64,000 bases of DNA from Eleginops maclovinus (Eukaryota > Chordata > Actinopteri > Perciformes > Eleginopidae): the NCBI RefSeq assembly GCF_036324505.1, contig NC_086349.1, positions 23,336,247 through 23,400,246 on the forward strand, in the 5' to 3' direction. Made by a program: the position numbers and the translations under genes. This document shows, in pieces, positions 12,701 through 27,133 of this stretch (the stretch's first letter is position 1; each line of letters starts with the position of its first letter). Below the pieces are notes generated by a model. The model saw only the letters and a program-made list of their open reading frames with translations. It was not told the DNA's origin and did no database searches.

Positions 12701-14109
12701 CTCGCCTCAATGCCAGCTCTTTTTAATCTGACATACAGCACTAAGCTGCTCAATGAATAAACGTGTCTTAATGTCTGAATTTAAATCCCCTGTAAAGGCA
12801 GAGAGACAGAGAGAGCTGCCAGCTGCTTTGTAAACTGCTGTATTGTCATGATGGTGGTGGTGGGGGGTGGCGGGGGTGACGGTGCACACAGAGGCTCATT
12901 GAGGGGCGGAGGGGCGGTCAATGCGTCCCGGTGGAGCTGCAGTGCCAGGAGCTCCTGCCGCTGTCACAGAGACGCCACGAGGGGAATGCAAAGAGAGCTA
13001 ATGCTGCTGCTCTGCCACTGCACCGCTGCAGCAATAATTAGAGCCTTTACCCGAGTAAAAATAGCAGTTCGACCAAATAAATAAATAAAACGACTTCAAA
13101 TTCTGCAGGATTCTTGCTGTCCTGAATTTGTATCCTTCAGGTTGATTGCACTAAATGCCAGCTAAATGAAATATAATGGAAAAGTACTTGCTCCTTTGAC
13201 AGAGATACTACATATACAAAGTACTATATATTATATAAATGTAATATATCACTCAAGCATTAAAGATATAATGCTAACCCAAAGTTTTGTGTAAGAAATG
13301 TAAAGTACGCGTCTCCAGTACATAGAAATTGCCGTATGCTAACTGCAATTTGCACAATTAGCATAAATGGTGTTAATTATTTAGCATGAATTCCCACTAT
13401 AGCCTATGGGGACAATAATAAAACAAGTGGATTGGCTAATGTGGACACATTTGGACTGTTTTGGAAGCTATTGAGGATGCTGAGGAGTCCATTCATGACA
13501 ATTTTCAGGGTCATCAATGGCCGTTTTAACCTGAAAAGGTCCACATTTGTTCTCCCAGAGGACTGATTTTGATTTATTTAGCAGTTTCAATGGTGCTGGG
13601 GACCCGTACTATACATTTCTAAACATAACACTTTGGTGTTCTCCATTTCCAGGCTCACTATGCTGGCATTACATAGGTTGTTGTGCATTTAAATCCAGGC
13701 TATTCCATTAGTTTGAAATGGGGGCCGGTTGATGAAAATGATCCAAAATAAGGGCCAGGAAAAATATGTCTAGGAATATGAGCGATCATGTTAATAGCTA
13801 CAGATACAGTAAAGTACTACAACAACATAGGAGTGCATATATTGCATTTAGTAAAAGCAGTGGAACTATTACTGATCATCTGCTGATTGTTTTCCACATG
13901 AATTGTTTGGTTTTTTAAAGTTCAGTTAATGGTGATAAATGCTGTCACAATATCCCAGAATCAAAATAACCCGCTTTAATTTTATTAAAGTAACTGCAGC
14001 AAATCCTCAGTTTGTGAAACTGACACCATTATATATAAGGCACTTGGAAAAGGGGATGGAAAAAGGACTTATTATTAAGCTAAACACATTTTCCATGCCC
14101 TTAAGGTTA

Positions 14110-14360
14110 GAGCTTTAATGATTAGTTGATTAAAGGATTAGTGAATAGCTGAAAAAAATGTATCACACCATTTCCAGGTTTCCGAAAGTGAAAATGCAAT
14201 GTTTTTTCTTGTGATATATCCTAAAAAATTCAATGAGTTTGAGTTTTTGACTGCTGGAGATGTCCCATTGTGTATTGAGGGAATATGTTCTGATGTTTTA
14301 TGGACCAAGGATTACTAGAGGAAAAAAACAATGAGTAAATAATGAAAATATGCAATCATC
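14110..14360. repeat. Copy of the GCAGCCCT-type teleost repeat
   Basis: Contains TAATGATTAGTTGATTAAAG, CATTTCCAGGTTTCCGAAAGTG and TTTTATGGACCAAGGATTAC in the order seen in other copies. It is diverged and non-coding. Confidence 0.5.
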
Positions 14361-17300
14361 GAGCCATAACCAGATTTAGTTTATCTCTTTAACAAATGTT
14401 ATATAAGAGAACATACAAAGGACACTGAAGAAGATAAAAAGAAGACAAACAGAAGTAAACAGATAACAGTAAAAGGTCAAAGTCAAAGCTTTTTGTTTTG
14501 GTGTTGGAAATCCAGCCGTCTCAAAAACACGATGTCACATTGCCAAGAGTAAACAAAGAGCAGCGAGGCTCAGCGCTCGCAGCTTAAAGGTCCGAACAGC
14601 CAACAACAGCGAGGGATCATGTGTTCGCCCCGGAGCACAGAGAGCATGTGCTGCTTTTGTTCTGCGATGGATACCTGTACATGAAGAATGTGAGCTGTGG
14701 GGACAGCGGCGAGCATTCATCAGCACACAAATAAAGTGCAACGCGACACCAGAGGAAACTAAACGTGTTTGGATAAATAGACACCGTGTCCTTTATACAA
14801 ATTACCCAGCAGCGACTTACGCAGGGGTCGCTTTAACTTTTTACTTTACGGGTGTTTCATCACTTATTATTTTCAGGGAAGAAAAGTTTGTGCTTACCGA
14901 GCCGAATGAAAAATGAGCAGAGAAACGAGTCGGTGATCAATTCTTCTTTAGGTTTAGAAAGCACGTTTTTTTAATAGAACTTAAGGATTGGTTGATTTCT
15001 CATATTCGATCTTCAGAGATTCACCTACACGGTTAATTGATTATTCATTAACGGTTTTATCAAGAGCAGCTTCTCTTTTGTTACAATTTGAAACTTTCCA
15101 AGCTCTGTACAGCAGAAACAGTTTGCCATTTAATCGATAAGGTGAATGACAGACAATAATCCCAACAACTTTTGTAATAAATGAAACATTTAACGCATTT
15201 TTTAAACAGAAATTAGCACAACATTTTGTTTTGACTTTTGAAATATTAGCATTTACTGGTGTTCTTTGTTTATGTATAATTTAAATAGAATAGCTTTGGT
15301 TTTGCCATGTTTCTTGCTTATCATTTCAGTGATTTGTTGTACTAAGAGTGTGCAGATTTAGGGAGAGCAAGCTAATTAGAGCTGAAGTTATAAGGCTCCT
15401 TTTGATCTACAGACATTTTTCTAATAAACAATAGTTAAAATGTTCTGTGGCTCCAGCTTCGAGTGCAGATTGGCTTAATTTCTCTGTTTTATATCATTGC
15501 AAATTGAATATCTTTTGTCTGGTTTGGGACAAAACAAGTCAAAGAAACCTTGTATTCTCGGAAATGTCGAGGGCTTATTTTCCCTTATCGACCACATTTC
15601 TATTTCAGATTTATGCAAACAATTGGTAGTTGCAGCCCTAAAATCCAGACCCAACAGATATCAGGGTGAGTAATCTAATTAACACACAATCGTTAGGGGC
15701 AGCCCCGCATAATGAAGACACTCACCGGTGGTTTCAGCTCTCGTTATGATCCTGGAAGAGGAGTCAGTCTCCTGTCAGGCGCCTCTGTCTCCCAACAACA
15801 AAACCAAGGAGCTGAGGAAGAGAAAACCACACAAGGACACATTTTTAATCTCAATATAAAACCTCTCAGCCTCTCCAGCTGGTAAAACCCTCCTGACATC
15901 TCTTTGCGTGCTATTTGTGTCTTGAAATCACAAGACAGAAACCACAAGATTTGTCCGTGTATAATAAGATCTTTAAAAAAGTTTGATGGCGGGAGATCCG
16001 AGGTCCTGAGGTTAAGATAGACCGATGTCATATCTTTTATGTGGCGGGCAAAGGCTGCAGCTTTCCTCCGATCTGCGAACAGGAAACTGGGAGGAGAGGA
16101 AGACGCTGCATTGCCCTCAGGGAGATACCAGCGCTCTGCAGACGCCAGCCATGCCAAGACCACAAGCCCCCACTGCTCGATCTCGTCTTCCCTTTCATCT
16201 CTGAGTCATTGTAAAGTGTAATGAAAGAAAGATTGGATGAATAATTCAACAGTCACAGCGTTTAAGAAACTCCCATCTTACTAATCAGCTCACACATTGA
16301 GTGTTTTTTCTCCCCATTAACAGAGTCGGCTAATTATGTTCACTTTCTATAAAGGTTTTTATTTAAAGCCTTAATGGGACTTTCCGTCTGTTCTTTGGAC
16401 GGGGAGAATTAACTCTTCATTTCCAAGGGTAACACGGCCTGATCCCTTTAGGTCTTGTCCGACTGAAATGGGATTAGGAGCGAGCATCTGCCCTCTCAAT
16501 CTGGGTTTTTCACAGTCTGACCTCCTCAGTACACCTGGCTCTGGGAAAAAAAAGGATCTGTGATCCGTGTCAACTTCACAAACTCGACAAATCATAAAAA
16601 AGCACTTGAGATTTTTTGCAATTTCCCATCACTGGTGTTTTATTCACCGAGGACAGACTTTGATTTCAGATGGCTGGACGCTGAGAAAAGGATGAAATAT
16701 TGAGTGAGGTTTTGGCGAGATGCTGCAGAAGGAGAAGATGAGATTCATGGAATGAGGGCAGAAAAAAAAAAAATCTAAAAAGCGTCTCTGCCGAAGTAGA
16801 GAGAAGAAAATGCACAAAAGCTTCTTAAATCATGTCAGTCTCACTCTTGGGGATTTGGCAGAAGCAGGGCCGTCTCAGGATATGTCAAACACCACCCTTT
16901 CCATCTGCCAATCCGGGAATAGGCGCAGATTGAAGCTCTTGCTGTGTAGGCAAAGTGTGTAGGCGGGGAGATGTAAACAATGTGACAAAAACCTAAATCC
17001 TCACATGGTGGAATTAAAGATCGGGGAAGATTTGGGAAATGTAGGCCAAAGTCTAGTTTTTTTTTTCCTTCCAGACAAACCATTACCACGCGATATTCTG
17101 CTTCGTTAATACAGATGCAGATAAATATCAAAGACTGGGAGGAGGGAGGGTGAGACAGAATCAGGCTGCGGGAGCTCCCTCGATGGTGCTTCCTGTCTGA
17201 TGTTTGGCTGCGAGAACCGAGGCGAATCGTACACAAGCAATATTTGGGATGAGGAGGCGGTGGAGATGAGGGGGTGGGGGATGGGGGGGCGATTGGAGGA

Positions 17301-17656
17301 GGGGAAGGGAGCTCTCTCTTCCCAAAAGGCCCTAAAAAAAGGTTGGATGAACGCCATGTATGTCTGAGAGCAAATCAAACTGATCGCCTCTTAAAAATCT
17401 GTGCCAGGCGACCTCCACACCCAGGCTCCTCCATCTCTGACACAACACACACTGTTTGTTTCATTAAACACACAAACAACATTCAGGCTGTGCTTCCCCC
17501 CCCCCCCCCCCAACGGCAACACATTTGGCAGATTTATGACACATTGTTAGCTGCGACCAAAACAATCCAGACATTATACTGTGTTGGTTTCGACTAGAAT
17601 AAAAACGACACTGTGTGGAAACAGAGAGATGTAAGCTAGCCCATGGATATAAATGC

Positions 17657-17801
<145 letters not shown>

Positions 17802-18462
17802 GTAAATCCGACCTGCCTTAAGAGCCATCAAGTCCATTCACGTCAACACCATAAACCTCACTAAACACTCGCTCTCTCTGTGTCAGCTCACTTGAAGCTC
17901 ATCCAAGTAAAAATCTGCTTCATTTGGTCCCACAGAAACGCTGTCAGAACAGGAACACACAGCGAGAAGTATGTCAGCCGTAAACACTAAATCAATATTC
18001 ACGTTTGTACAAAATCCCTCGGCAACAAGAACACGTTCTAGGTGAGCTCACCTTCCTCCCGCTGCCTTCACAGTCATCCAGTCAGCGCATCCAGAGGTCT
18101 CCTCTCAGCAGAATGAATGTAAGGCACCAGAAGAAGAAGAAAGAGAGCGACAGAGAGGCCACAACCTCACATTTCTGTTGTCCGGCTGCACAGGAGATTA
18201 TCTCCCTCCCTGGTAGAAGTGCCGTCACCCTGCGAGTGAGGCGAGGAAGCCAGTTTCCTCTCCACTTTAGCTGGAAAAAGGCCTGTCCTTGGGCATGTGC
18301 ATTGTGTGTGCGTCTGCAGAGGCTTCCATGTCTCCCATTGTTCCAGGGCGAATGAGGCAGGCTTCCTACCCCAATAGACCCTGCCTACTACAACAGCTGT
18401 GGACCAGCCCCCACCTCTCTGCTGCTTCCTCCTCCTCCTCCTCCTGCTACAACTCCTGCCTC

Positions 18463-18463
<1 letters not shown>

Positions 18464-18507
<44 letters not shown>
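18464..18507. repeat. Uninterrupted CTG/CAG trinucleotide repeat
   Basis: Nearly 15 perfect CTG units on the plus strand, and therefore CAG in the sense of nckap5l. An imperfect CCT run and another short CTG block precede it. There are no splice sites or conserved coding frame around it, so it is not taken as a coding poly-Ala, poly-Gln or poly-Ser tract. A shorter CTG run lies at about 11643-11666. Confidence 0.9.
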
Positions 18508-19289
18508 AAACATTAACCCTGCAGCTGCCGGCTCAAGCCCATAAAGAGGTGGGAGAGGGGGGTTGTGTTTCAAAAAGAGACCCTAGCATGTAACGGACAA
18601 AGGAACTTAACAGAGAGAGGATATCCGACAGCCAGGCTCAACTGACAGGACTTTCTGCAGAGAGCCGTTCAGTGGCCTAGAAAGAAAACAAGCTCTGTGC
18701 TAAGAGGATTGTCTTTCTCAATCACAGCGGCGATAAGTGTGGGACTGAGGTTGAGGAAAGTGACAGGAGATAAAGGGCTGCAACTAACAACTCTATATAT
18801 ATAAAATGTTGGAAAGTGGTGGAAACATATTCGTCCATTTCTTAAAACCCAAGATATTGACTATTACATGAGACAGGTAACACTAAACCAATGAATAATG
18901 ATTTAAGATACATCTATATCAGTTTCTACTGGCTGGTTTGTACAAACACAGTGACACCAACACATGTTTAGTCCACTAGAGAGCGCTGACAATGGAAAAT
19001 GTCCCTCCATAAAAATAAGTTAAAATATAAGCATGACGATCACGACTCAATCACATATCCAGATTTAATTTGTTTCAATAAAAAAAATGATATCCGCAGA
19101 TAGAGCTCTGAACCTCCAGGATAAGTCAGGTTATGGTGATATAAATGAAAAGCATAAATAAAATATTCATATTTACAAAGTAGGCTAGCTGCTAATAGCG
19201 CTAATGGTGCTAACAACCAAAGCCTTTAGTCATCTATATTTTTTAAGATATTAAAACTGATATCCAAATAAAAAGCCTCACATTTGAGA

Positions 19290-19720
19290 AGCTGAAAGTG
19301 ATTATTGACGATCGAATCATCAATTGATCAGCTAAGCCTTTAATCTACAGAAATTGTAATTATAGTTCCAAAACCTAAAGGATATTCTATGTGAGATACT
19401 TTATAAAATGGAAAAGTTATTTGTTGTTTTTGCCCAAAAATCTACTACAATAATTAGTTTATTACCAGAAATAGTTGAATATTAAGGACTAAACAATTGC
19501 ATTTTATGAAAATGGTCAGAGACTTGTTCAGAATGCTTATTTGGCCCAATTCACAATCAAATAAAACAATGAAAACATCAACTCACAACATCTGAGACGC
19601 TGGAACAAGACAAATTTAACAGGTTTGCTTAAAAAAACGACTAAAACAATGAATTATTCAGCAATCGCCCCAAATTCGTCTTGTCAATCAACCAAATGAT
19701 TGACCAATAGTTTGTCTCAG
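19290..19720. repeat. Two adjacent diverged copies of the GCAGCCCT-type repeat
   Basis: GATCGAATCATCAATTGATC near the left end, and CATCTGAGACGCTGGAACAAG with ATGAATTATTCAGCAATCG further right, are recognisable internal motifs of the family. Heavily mutated. Confidence 0.45.
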
Positions 19721-21689
19721 TACAATAACTCTTTCATATTAAGAGTGGATCTTTGTGAATGAGATAACCGGTGTCGTGTCTAACCTGGTGCGCAGACTAA
19801 AGGGATTTTTTGTCTCGCTGTGGTTTATCTCTGCAGGTTTTCCCCGCGTGACTCATCTGATCTCGTTGTTAATGAAGCTGCATCATCCTCAGACATCCCA
19901 GACACACTAGACTGAGTCTGATGACAGAGCGACTCTGCGCCCTCAGCAACAACAACAACAACACGACTCCAATGAGGGAGGAAAATACGATAAAGTGGCA
20001 AAACATGCCGAAGTCTGCCTCTGCAAACAATTACTCTAAAACAGCAGATCAATACGTACTCATTTCAAAGGTTGAGCTTTTTTCAATTTGTCCCTTATTG
20101 AGTTGACAAGAGGCCTGACCTGAATCGACTTTGCCCCCTCGACAGACTTCCTATAAATCCAGCGCCTCGGGGTGCTCACATGAATGTCAGTTGTTTTGAG
20201 GTTTTGTCATTCAGATCGGACCAAAACAGTCTAGCCAGTTTCAACTTGTCCCAGATTCACAGCAGAATAAAAAGTACCATTTCATTTATTTACTGCCTTA
20301 TACTTCAAAACATGTGAGAGGGAAAGGGAAATATACTCTACTGGATAAGTTGAAGAGTTTTAGTTTTCTAGAAAATAGTTTTTTATCCCCTTACTTCCCA
20401 GGGAAAACGATGTCCTTCCAGATGTGTTTGTTTTTAATGTTTATGATAAACTGAAGGATGAAGTGTTTCCTTGTGTGTTGAGAAATCTCATCCTTCTTAA
20501 GCTCCATAAACCATTTCAAATTCCTCTTGGATCAGCAGGGTAATGCATTGTCTGCACTGTTTTTGCGAAGAAACTGAGGAAAATGAACATATTTTAGATA
20601 AAATAATACGATAAAGCTACAAAACACGTGATGATCTTACAGAAAGGGATGCATTACTCTAGATAAAGTTTTACACGAATACATAAAAGAAGAACAACCA
20701 TAGTCTGCAGCAGTAAAATACAACATGCCAACCTAAAAACTAAATAGATATATAATAATAAAGCACTGAGAGTTAACACTGGGCTGCACAATGACTACTT
20801 TGAGTACATTTGACTGATACTACTCACATGAAAAGGCTTGTAAATGCAGCACTGTTACTTGTAGTGGAGTGTTTTCACAGTGTGGTACTTTTTCTTTAGT
20901 AAATTAGAAAAATTGTTCCACCGTGAGCCATGCTTAAAAACAAATGAAGATGCACAGATGAATAATCAGGGGGAAATCCCCCAAAACAAAGTGCACAGGT
21001 CATCAAGATTGAACCACATCAAAGTAACAAGAAAAAGAGAGACAGACGGCGAGCTTCAAAGCATCAAAAGTCACCGGGATCAAACGAGCTGGTGTCCGGT
21101 GAGGATTTATCCTCTTATTACTGAACACATATGGTCCACCCGGACCTGCCTCATCACAGAGACTCTGATCTGAGTCCACCTAGTGGCTGAAAACACACAC
21201 AACCTGCATGAGAACGTCACTGCTTCAAATAAAACCTGTTCCTTAAGATGTGATAACAGTCCAAATGGAGCAGTTTTCCTTTGCCGTCCATCATGTTTTC
21301 TGCTTTAGTTTTTGTTCATTTAACCTTCCTGATGTCCTCCGGTGCCATTAACATGTCAGAATAACATGTTTATGAATCAAATTGCCAGGAATAATAACAT
21401 TGTGCGTTCTTGGTGAGAAAAAAGAATGATCAATGAATTAAATAATGTGTTTTTTATTGAAGTACAGCATCTGGTGTCATGATGTGCTTCTAGTAAAACA
21501 TTTGAAATGGTTTCAAAACAGAATCCTGTGATAAACCCAGTTCCCTCCAGAGGTAGTTTCTCTCCCACACACACTCCCACATACTGTAGGCCCCTCTAAG
21601 GTTTACCGGTGGTCTTTTGAATTCTTCTACAAAACTGCACCTAACTAGAGAGATAGCTTTACCAAGTATTTATCTCAATTATAAAACTT

Positions 21690-22410
21690 CTAGAAGAGGA
21701 AGAACAACATTTTCTTCCGACTCCGGCCTTCACTCTCCGACTCTGTGGCAGAAACGCTCATACACGCCTTCATCACGTCCTGATTAGACTACTGTAATGG
21801 GGTCCTCTCCGGGGTTCCCAGCAAAACCCTGGAGAGGCTCCAGTATGTCCAGAACTCTGCCGCCAGAGTTCTCACCCGCACCAAGCCATGGCAGCACATC
21901 ACCCCCACCCACATCCACCTTCACTGGCTCCCGATCAAGTCCCGGATCACTTTCAAAACCCTCCTCATCACCTACAAGTCTCTCCATGGCCTCGCTCCAC
22001 CGTACCTATCAGACGTCCTCCATCCCTACACCCCTACACAGAGTCTGCGGTCCTCGGAAACGGGCCTTCTCTGTATTCCCCGCACTCGCCTCTGAACCGT
22101 TGGTGACAGGGCGTTCGGTGTTGCTGCCCCCACCCTCTGGAACGCTCTTCCTGCAGAGATCCGCAATGCTGCCTCCCTGGACATCTTCAAATCCTCATTA
22201 AAAACTCACCTCTTCACCAGAGCCTCTGACCACTAACTCATCTCAGTCCCCCGTTCTTCGACCAGAGCTGCCATTTCTGTTTCTACTTTATTTTTCTATT
22301 CTTTTATTTGCCCTAGTTTTTTGTTATTGTTTTCTGTCTGTCCTCACAAAATGGAAAGCGGCCTGGGGTACCTAGAAAGGCGCTATAGAAATTACTATTA
22401 ATATTATCCA
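21690..22410 (+). mobile_element. 3' end of an L2-clade LINE, dead
   Basis: The plus strand encodes broken segments of the C-terminal part of a non-LTR retrotransposon ORF2: LDYCNGVLSGVPSKTLERLQ, QNSAARVLTRTKPWQHITP, HLHWLPIKSRITFKTLL, SLHGLAPPYLSDVL, GDRAFGVAAPTLWNALP and FKSSLKTHLFTRA. Premature stops are present (a TGA just before LDYCNG) and the frame shifts. The 3' end has the L2-like tail GGCGCTATAGAAATTACTAT followed by a short ATTA-rich end. It is truncated on its 5' side, as is usual for LINE insertions. The encoded endonuclease and most of the reverse transcriptase are absent. Confidence 0.8.
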
Positions 22411-25365
22411 TTAGCTATGTTCCCATGCAATTTAAGTAACAACTTTAACAGTTTGTGCGTATAAATACATTATATATTATTGAAATTATGTCATCCACTG
22501 TTTTTAAATGAGGTGTTTAGCTCAGTAAAACATTTAGGTCTTCAGTCAGGTGATGAAAGACCTTTGCAGAAGAGGACTCAACAAGATCACGTAATAAAAG
22601 AGCGTCAAGTCAAAACCACAGGCAGTGAAAACCCTGATTCAATCTTGGTTTTATTGTTAGTTTTGTGTAATTATTCAACTTTACAGTCTTCTGAAATCTG
22701 TAAACATGTCCTATGTTTCTTTATATATTCAGGTATTCAAAACTATCAGCCGTATAGACAGAATTCCCACAAAGTTTTCTGGCCAGAATACAAACAATTT
22801 TGCAGGCTTACCCTTCACATCACCATTTAAATGAAACCCCAAACAAACTCCATGTTTACTTCTGTAAGACCGCATGCCATATCAAATATATAAGGCTTAA
22901 TAGTATGGAGAAAATCAAGTATCACATTATCTTTGACAAAATAATAATAATAGAATTGTCTTGTTGACGATTGGTGCTTTAAAATAATGTCAACAATGAG
23001 AAAAGATAATCATCAGTAATGTGGATATGCTGAATAAGGGGGTATAAACACGTAATAAAAACAGCCAAAAAAAAGAATTACTGAAAATTACACCACCTGT
23101 AACGCATCCTGTAATTTACACCAGGAAAAAACCCTGGAAATATCCCAAAATTCAAAAGATATCTCATCTAACAACAAAATATTGAAAAAAATACAGATAT
23201 ATTTCCCAGCCCTAAAGCAGATGAGGTCATTACAGCGACCACAAACAATCTTCCTTTATGTATCTCAGTATTGTTTCAAAAAAAGAAAACAAACTTGCCC
23301 TTTTATCACCTAACGGAGGGATCTGTCTTGTGCACACGTCACTTCCCAGCACAGAAACAGTGATCCGCTCCCTTCCCTTAAATGAAGGGCTGTCGGGGGG
23401 TCATCATACCTCCGCAGTGTCAGACGTTAACACACAGGGACATCTGCAGGCCATGAATGGGACATTGAGGGACCGGCTTCCCTTCTAAGAGGGTCAAAGG
23501 CTGAGCATGCCGACATGACCTGAATGAGAGCTGGTCACATGGTCCCCTGGAGCTAACACAAGGCAGTGAGGATAACTCTCAACATAAAAGCACTATTGTC
23601 ACCACCCTCCAACGTCCACTTTCCCCTCAAGTGAGGATCCTCAGCCAAAAAAACTCTGATGTGAAGAGGCAATAAAAAGGTCTTAATGGAGAGAGAAACC
23701 TGTGAGAGAGCGGGAAGAACTTCTCCTACAGGCAGGATAACACTCGATGCAAACAACATGTAAAGCAGGACGTCGCGCACGTTTTTCAAACACATGCAAA
23801 TCCTCCTGTCCTCAACGCAGAGGAGTAGTACAGGAAATCCTCCAAACATAGAACAAATCATCCCGACAGAAACAAAGTCCAAGCTGGAAAACTAGGCAGC
23901 CATTCTCTGTTTCGAGCTTCTCCATTTGTAAGGATGTAATGCTTTTCCCTTTTATAAAATGATCGTTAACTAAATATATATATTGGTTTTGGACTGACAA
24001 TCGAGGGGGATTCAATTTATATGAGTCAGATTGAGCTCTGTGAAATTTAAAATGGCCTTTCTAAAGACTGAGTGTTGAGATGATAAGTTAGATAAACAGC
24101 AGAAATAAAGAAATATTGAGCTTAAAGTTCTCAATTAAAGTCTTTCTATTTTTAAAAATGGTATTTGTGACGGGACATTTTTCGCATGATTTATAGCCTA
24201 CGATAATCATAGAATAATAAATACTGAGGATTAGTACAATAAAATAAGAGGAACATTTAGATTTACTGCTCTAAACTCATGTTTGACACACATAATTAGT
24301 GTAATATTTTACGGATTGACTGTCAGATGGACAAAATAAGCAATTTGATGGACTTTATTCACTATTTTCTGATATTTTATAGACGGTAATGGGGAAAACA
24401 TTTGGTGAATTAGTCGCTAATGGTAATAATGGTTAGTCGATAATGATTATAATTGCAGTCATAGTAAAAGGTTTAGAAACCACCGATCAGTTAGCAGATG
24501 GTGCACCGTTAGATGTTTAATGGCGGTTAAAGCGAGGGAACTGTCAGGGAACTTCTGAACGAGAGTTGTAAATCAGACCGGAGGGAACAAACCTCCATTG
24601 AGGGTCGGACAGTTTAACGGGCAGTGATGGCCGCGGCTCCATGTGAGGACGGAGAGCTAATCCACAAACAACAAAATGTGACTCTCAGGCCTGGACGAGG
24701 AGATGTGTGGGGTTTAAAGACGGGGCTATAAACCCCCGGTGTTGTCGGTGGAGGGCTCTTGAGTTAATTTGCATGAAGCCTGGCTTAGTCGGGCTTCATT
24801 AGGGAGTCAGGAGTTGAAGCCAAGGAGCCATTAGCAGGGCCTTCGTGAGGGAGGTAGACATGTGTGTAAAGCAAGGAGACCTTTGAATATCAAGCTGACT
24901 GAAATCATCAAACATGAGAAAATGAGTTGGCAGGAAATTTTGATAATCATGAGGTGATTTTTAAGTCAAAACGCCCCAAAAACGATCCACGGTTTCACCA
25001 GGGATGAACTTATAGTATGTTTATCTAATCAATGCCGGCCATGAGAAGCAGATCCTTGGTACAATAAAAGCAACATCCATCTCATGCATCCTTAATATTT
25101 TCCAGGCATATTTGTCTCTTCTTGTCATACTGGATATAGCTTTGGGATGGACTATTTGTTAGTCAAAACAACAATTTAAATATAGGATAAGTTAAAACAT
25201 TAAATGCGAGGGGGGAATTGTTGCAGAGACAAAGCAGCCTTATACAAACTATAAAGTAAAAGGGTGCAAATCCAAAATACATTCTATGTCCAAAAATATA
25301 CAGGTTAGAAGGAATTGGCACATCATAGTCAGCTTTCATTTTGACTCCGGTAAATTCTACAATAT

Positions 25366-25676
25366 TAAAGGAGCCCTACTCTGCTCATTTTCAGGTTCTG
25401 TCTCTACTGGGACATGTCTCCATGCTTTAATGTTCATAAAGTTCTTTATTTTTCTCACACTGCCTCTGATGCCGCACCTCTTTTCACCCTCTGTCTGAAA
25501 CCAGAGCCCAGTCTGCTCTGATTGGTTAGCTGGCCGGCTCTGATGTAATTGGTCAACAGTTGTCCCGATGTCCCGCCCCTTATCCTATCACGTGTTGGAG
25601 CCAATAGATATAACAGTACCAATAACACACTACAGGAGAGGGGAAACCCCAAAAAGCATAAAAAGGACCCCTTTAA
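25366..25676. mobile_element. Non-autonomous TIR element, second full copy
   Basis: Left end TAAAGGAGCCCTACTCTGCTC, right end AAAAAGGACCCCTTTA. The core, ACCAGAGCCCAGTCTGCTCT then GTCCCGCCCCTTATCCTATCAC, is shared with the copy at 4721-5008. The two copies differ by many substitutions and indels, so both are old. A TTAA-like palindrome at the junctions makes the target duplication ambiguous. Confidence 0.65.
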
Positions 25677-27133
25677 TTATGAAGTATGAATAAGTGTATA
25701 AGATTAAAATATAAAAACAATTGTGAGAACATTCTAATTCATTTTAGACAAATTAATCACTGATAAGTTAAGATAATAAAATCAATGATTAGTTTGAGCT
25801 CTTTTCACAACTTCATTGGTCACTTTTCTTTATGAGTGTCTCACTTGTGACCTTCATCAATCCCTCACATGTGAAAGATTCAAAGTTTGCTCTCCAGTTC
25901 ATTTCTGCAAACGTAAAAAGCGCAGTAATGAAAACCATTCGTCATGGCCTCTATAGGCAGGTTTCATACCACCGTAAATACTCCGGAGAGAGGTGGCGTT
26001 CCCCGCCAACCAGACTACGAACTGACTGTTTAACCAGACTGACATTTTGTCCAGCTGCACACTACATTTCCATGCATGTCAGCAAACAGCTTGACATTTA
26101 AATAAATTCCTGATTTCTCCGTGAGTCACACTCACACCAAACTACTGAACCCTTACATGCCTGGAAAATATGTGGAGGTTGAACAAGACACAATGGGGAG
26201 GAGGCCAGACGAGTTAATCCAGGTCATGTCCAGTCTTAGAGCTGCTAGATGTTAATAAAAAGGGTACTAAATTGACAGATTAGTCCGTATTTCTTTGGGC
26301 TTAAGTCAGGTTTACTTGTATTACTGCAATGGCTCACTTTCATCCCAAAAGCAACCCGACCTGTGCAGATCGAAAAGTATACAAACAATGATCACTGGGA
26401 TGACGCGTTTGGGGAAAACCGGAAAGTTAGCATCCAATGGGTTCCTCAACAAAAAGCCAATGGGGGTTTTCCATTGGATTTTGAATGCAGTATTGCAGAC
26501 AATAAATATAATGAACACTACTATTATAGTTGTTGAAGCGTAAATACAATCCCTAGAAGTAAATAGCAAACGTAAGGCTATAAAGGGAACTACAGCACCA
26601 GCACGTCACCACCGCTAAGCCACTTTTCTGATTTAAGACACATAAAAGCTTCCAACATTTGCCAGTGGGGTATTTAATGACACATTTTATGTTGTAGAAC
26701 AAAAGTTGAAAATCTCCTAAGCTTCTGTTAACCACAGACCTCATGTCAGGTATCTAACTGAAGCTAAAGAGAAGCGCTAAAATGCTCACTCGTTTCCGGT
26801 TTTAAGCACTCATTACTGAACTACTCTCTCCAGATATGAAGCTCAAAGTTATAAAGAACAGCAAATAGAAAAAGATACCCACAGATATTTGAATATATGC
26901 ACTTTCGTGATAGGGCGAGTTTAGCTACGAGTGTCCCTCTTGTGTCTCTCCTCGAAGCTCGAGTGTCCTTTAGCTCAAAAGCTCCATGTATGTCATGATT
27001 TATTCACTTCATTTCTTTGCTATAATGGATAAAGCCACTTTTCCACATCCAGCACATAAGAGTTCAAATCTCGCTGGCATTTTGAGTTACAATGGTATAT
27101 TTTGTGTTTTCTATTCAGGGTATTTTATAGATC

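Noticed and set aside
18289..18573. Poly-Ala or poly-Ser open frames
   Set aside because: Products of the CTG/CAG repeat, without splice sites or conservation.
18983..18998. CTCF site (CCACTAGAGAGCG)
   Set aside because: One mismatch at a strongly required G and no promoter or boundary context.
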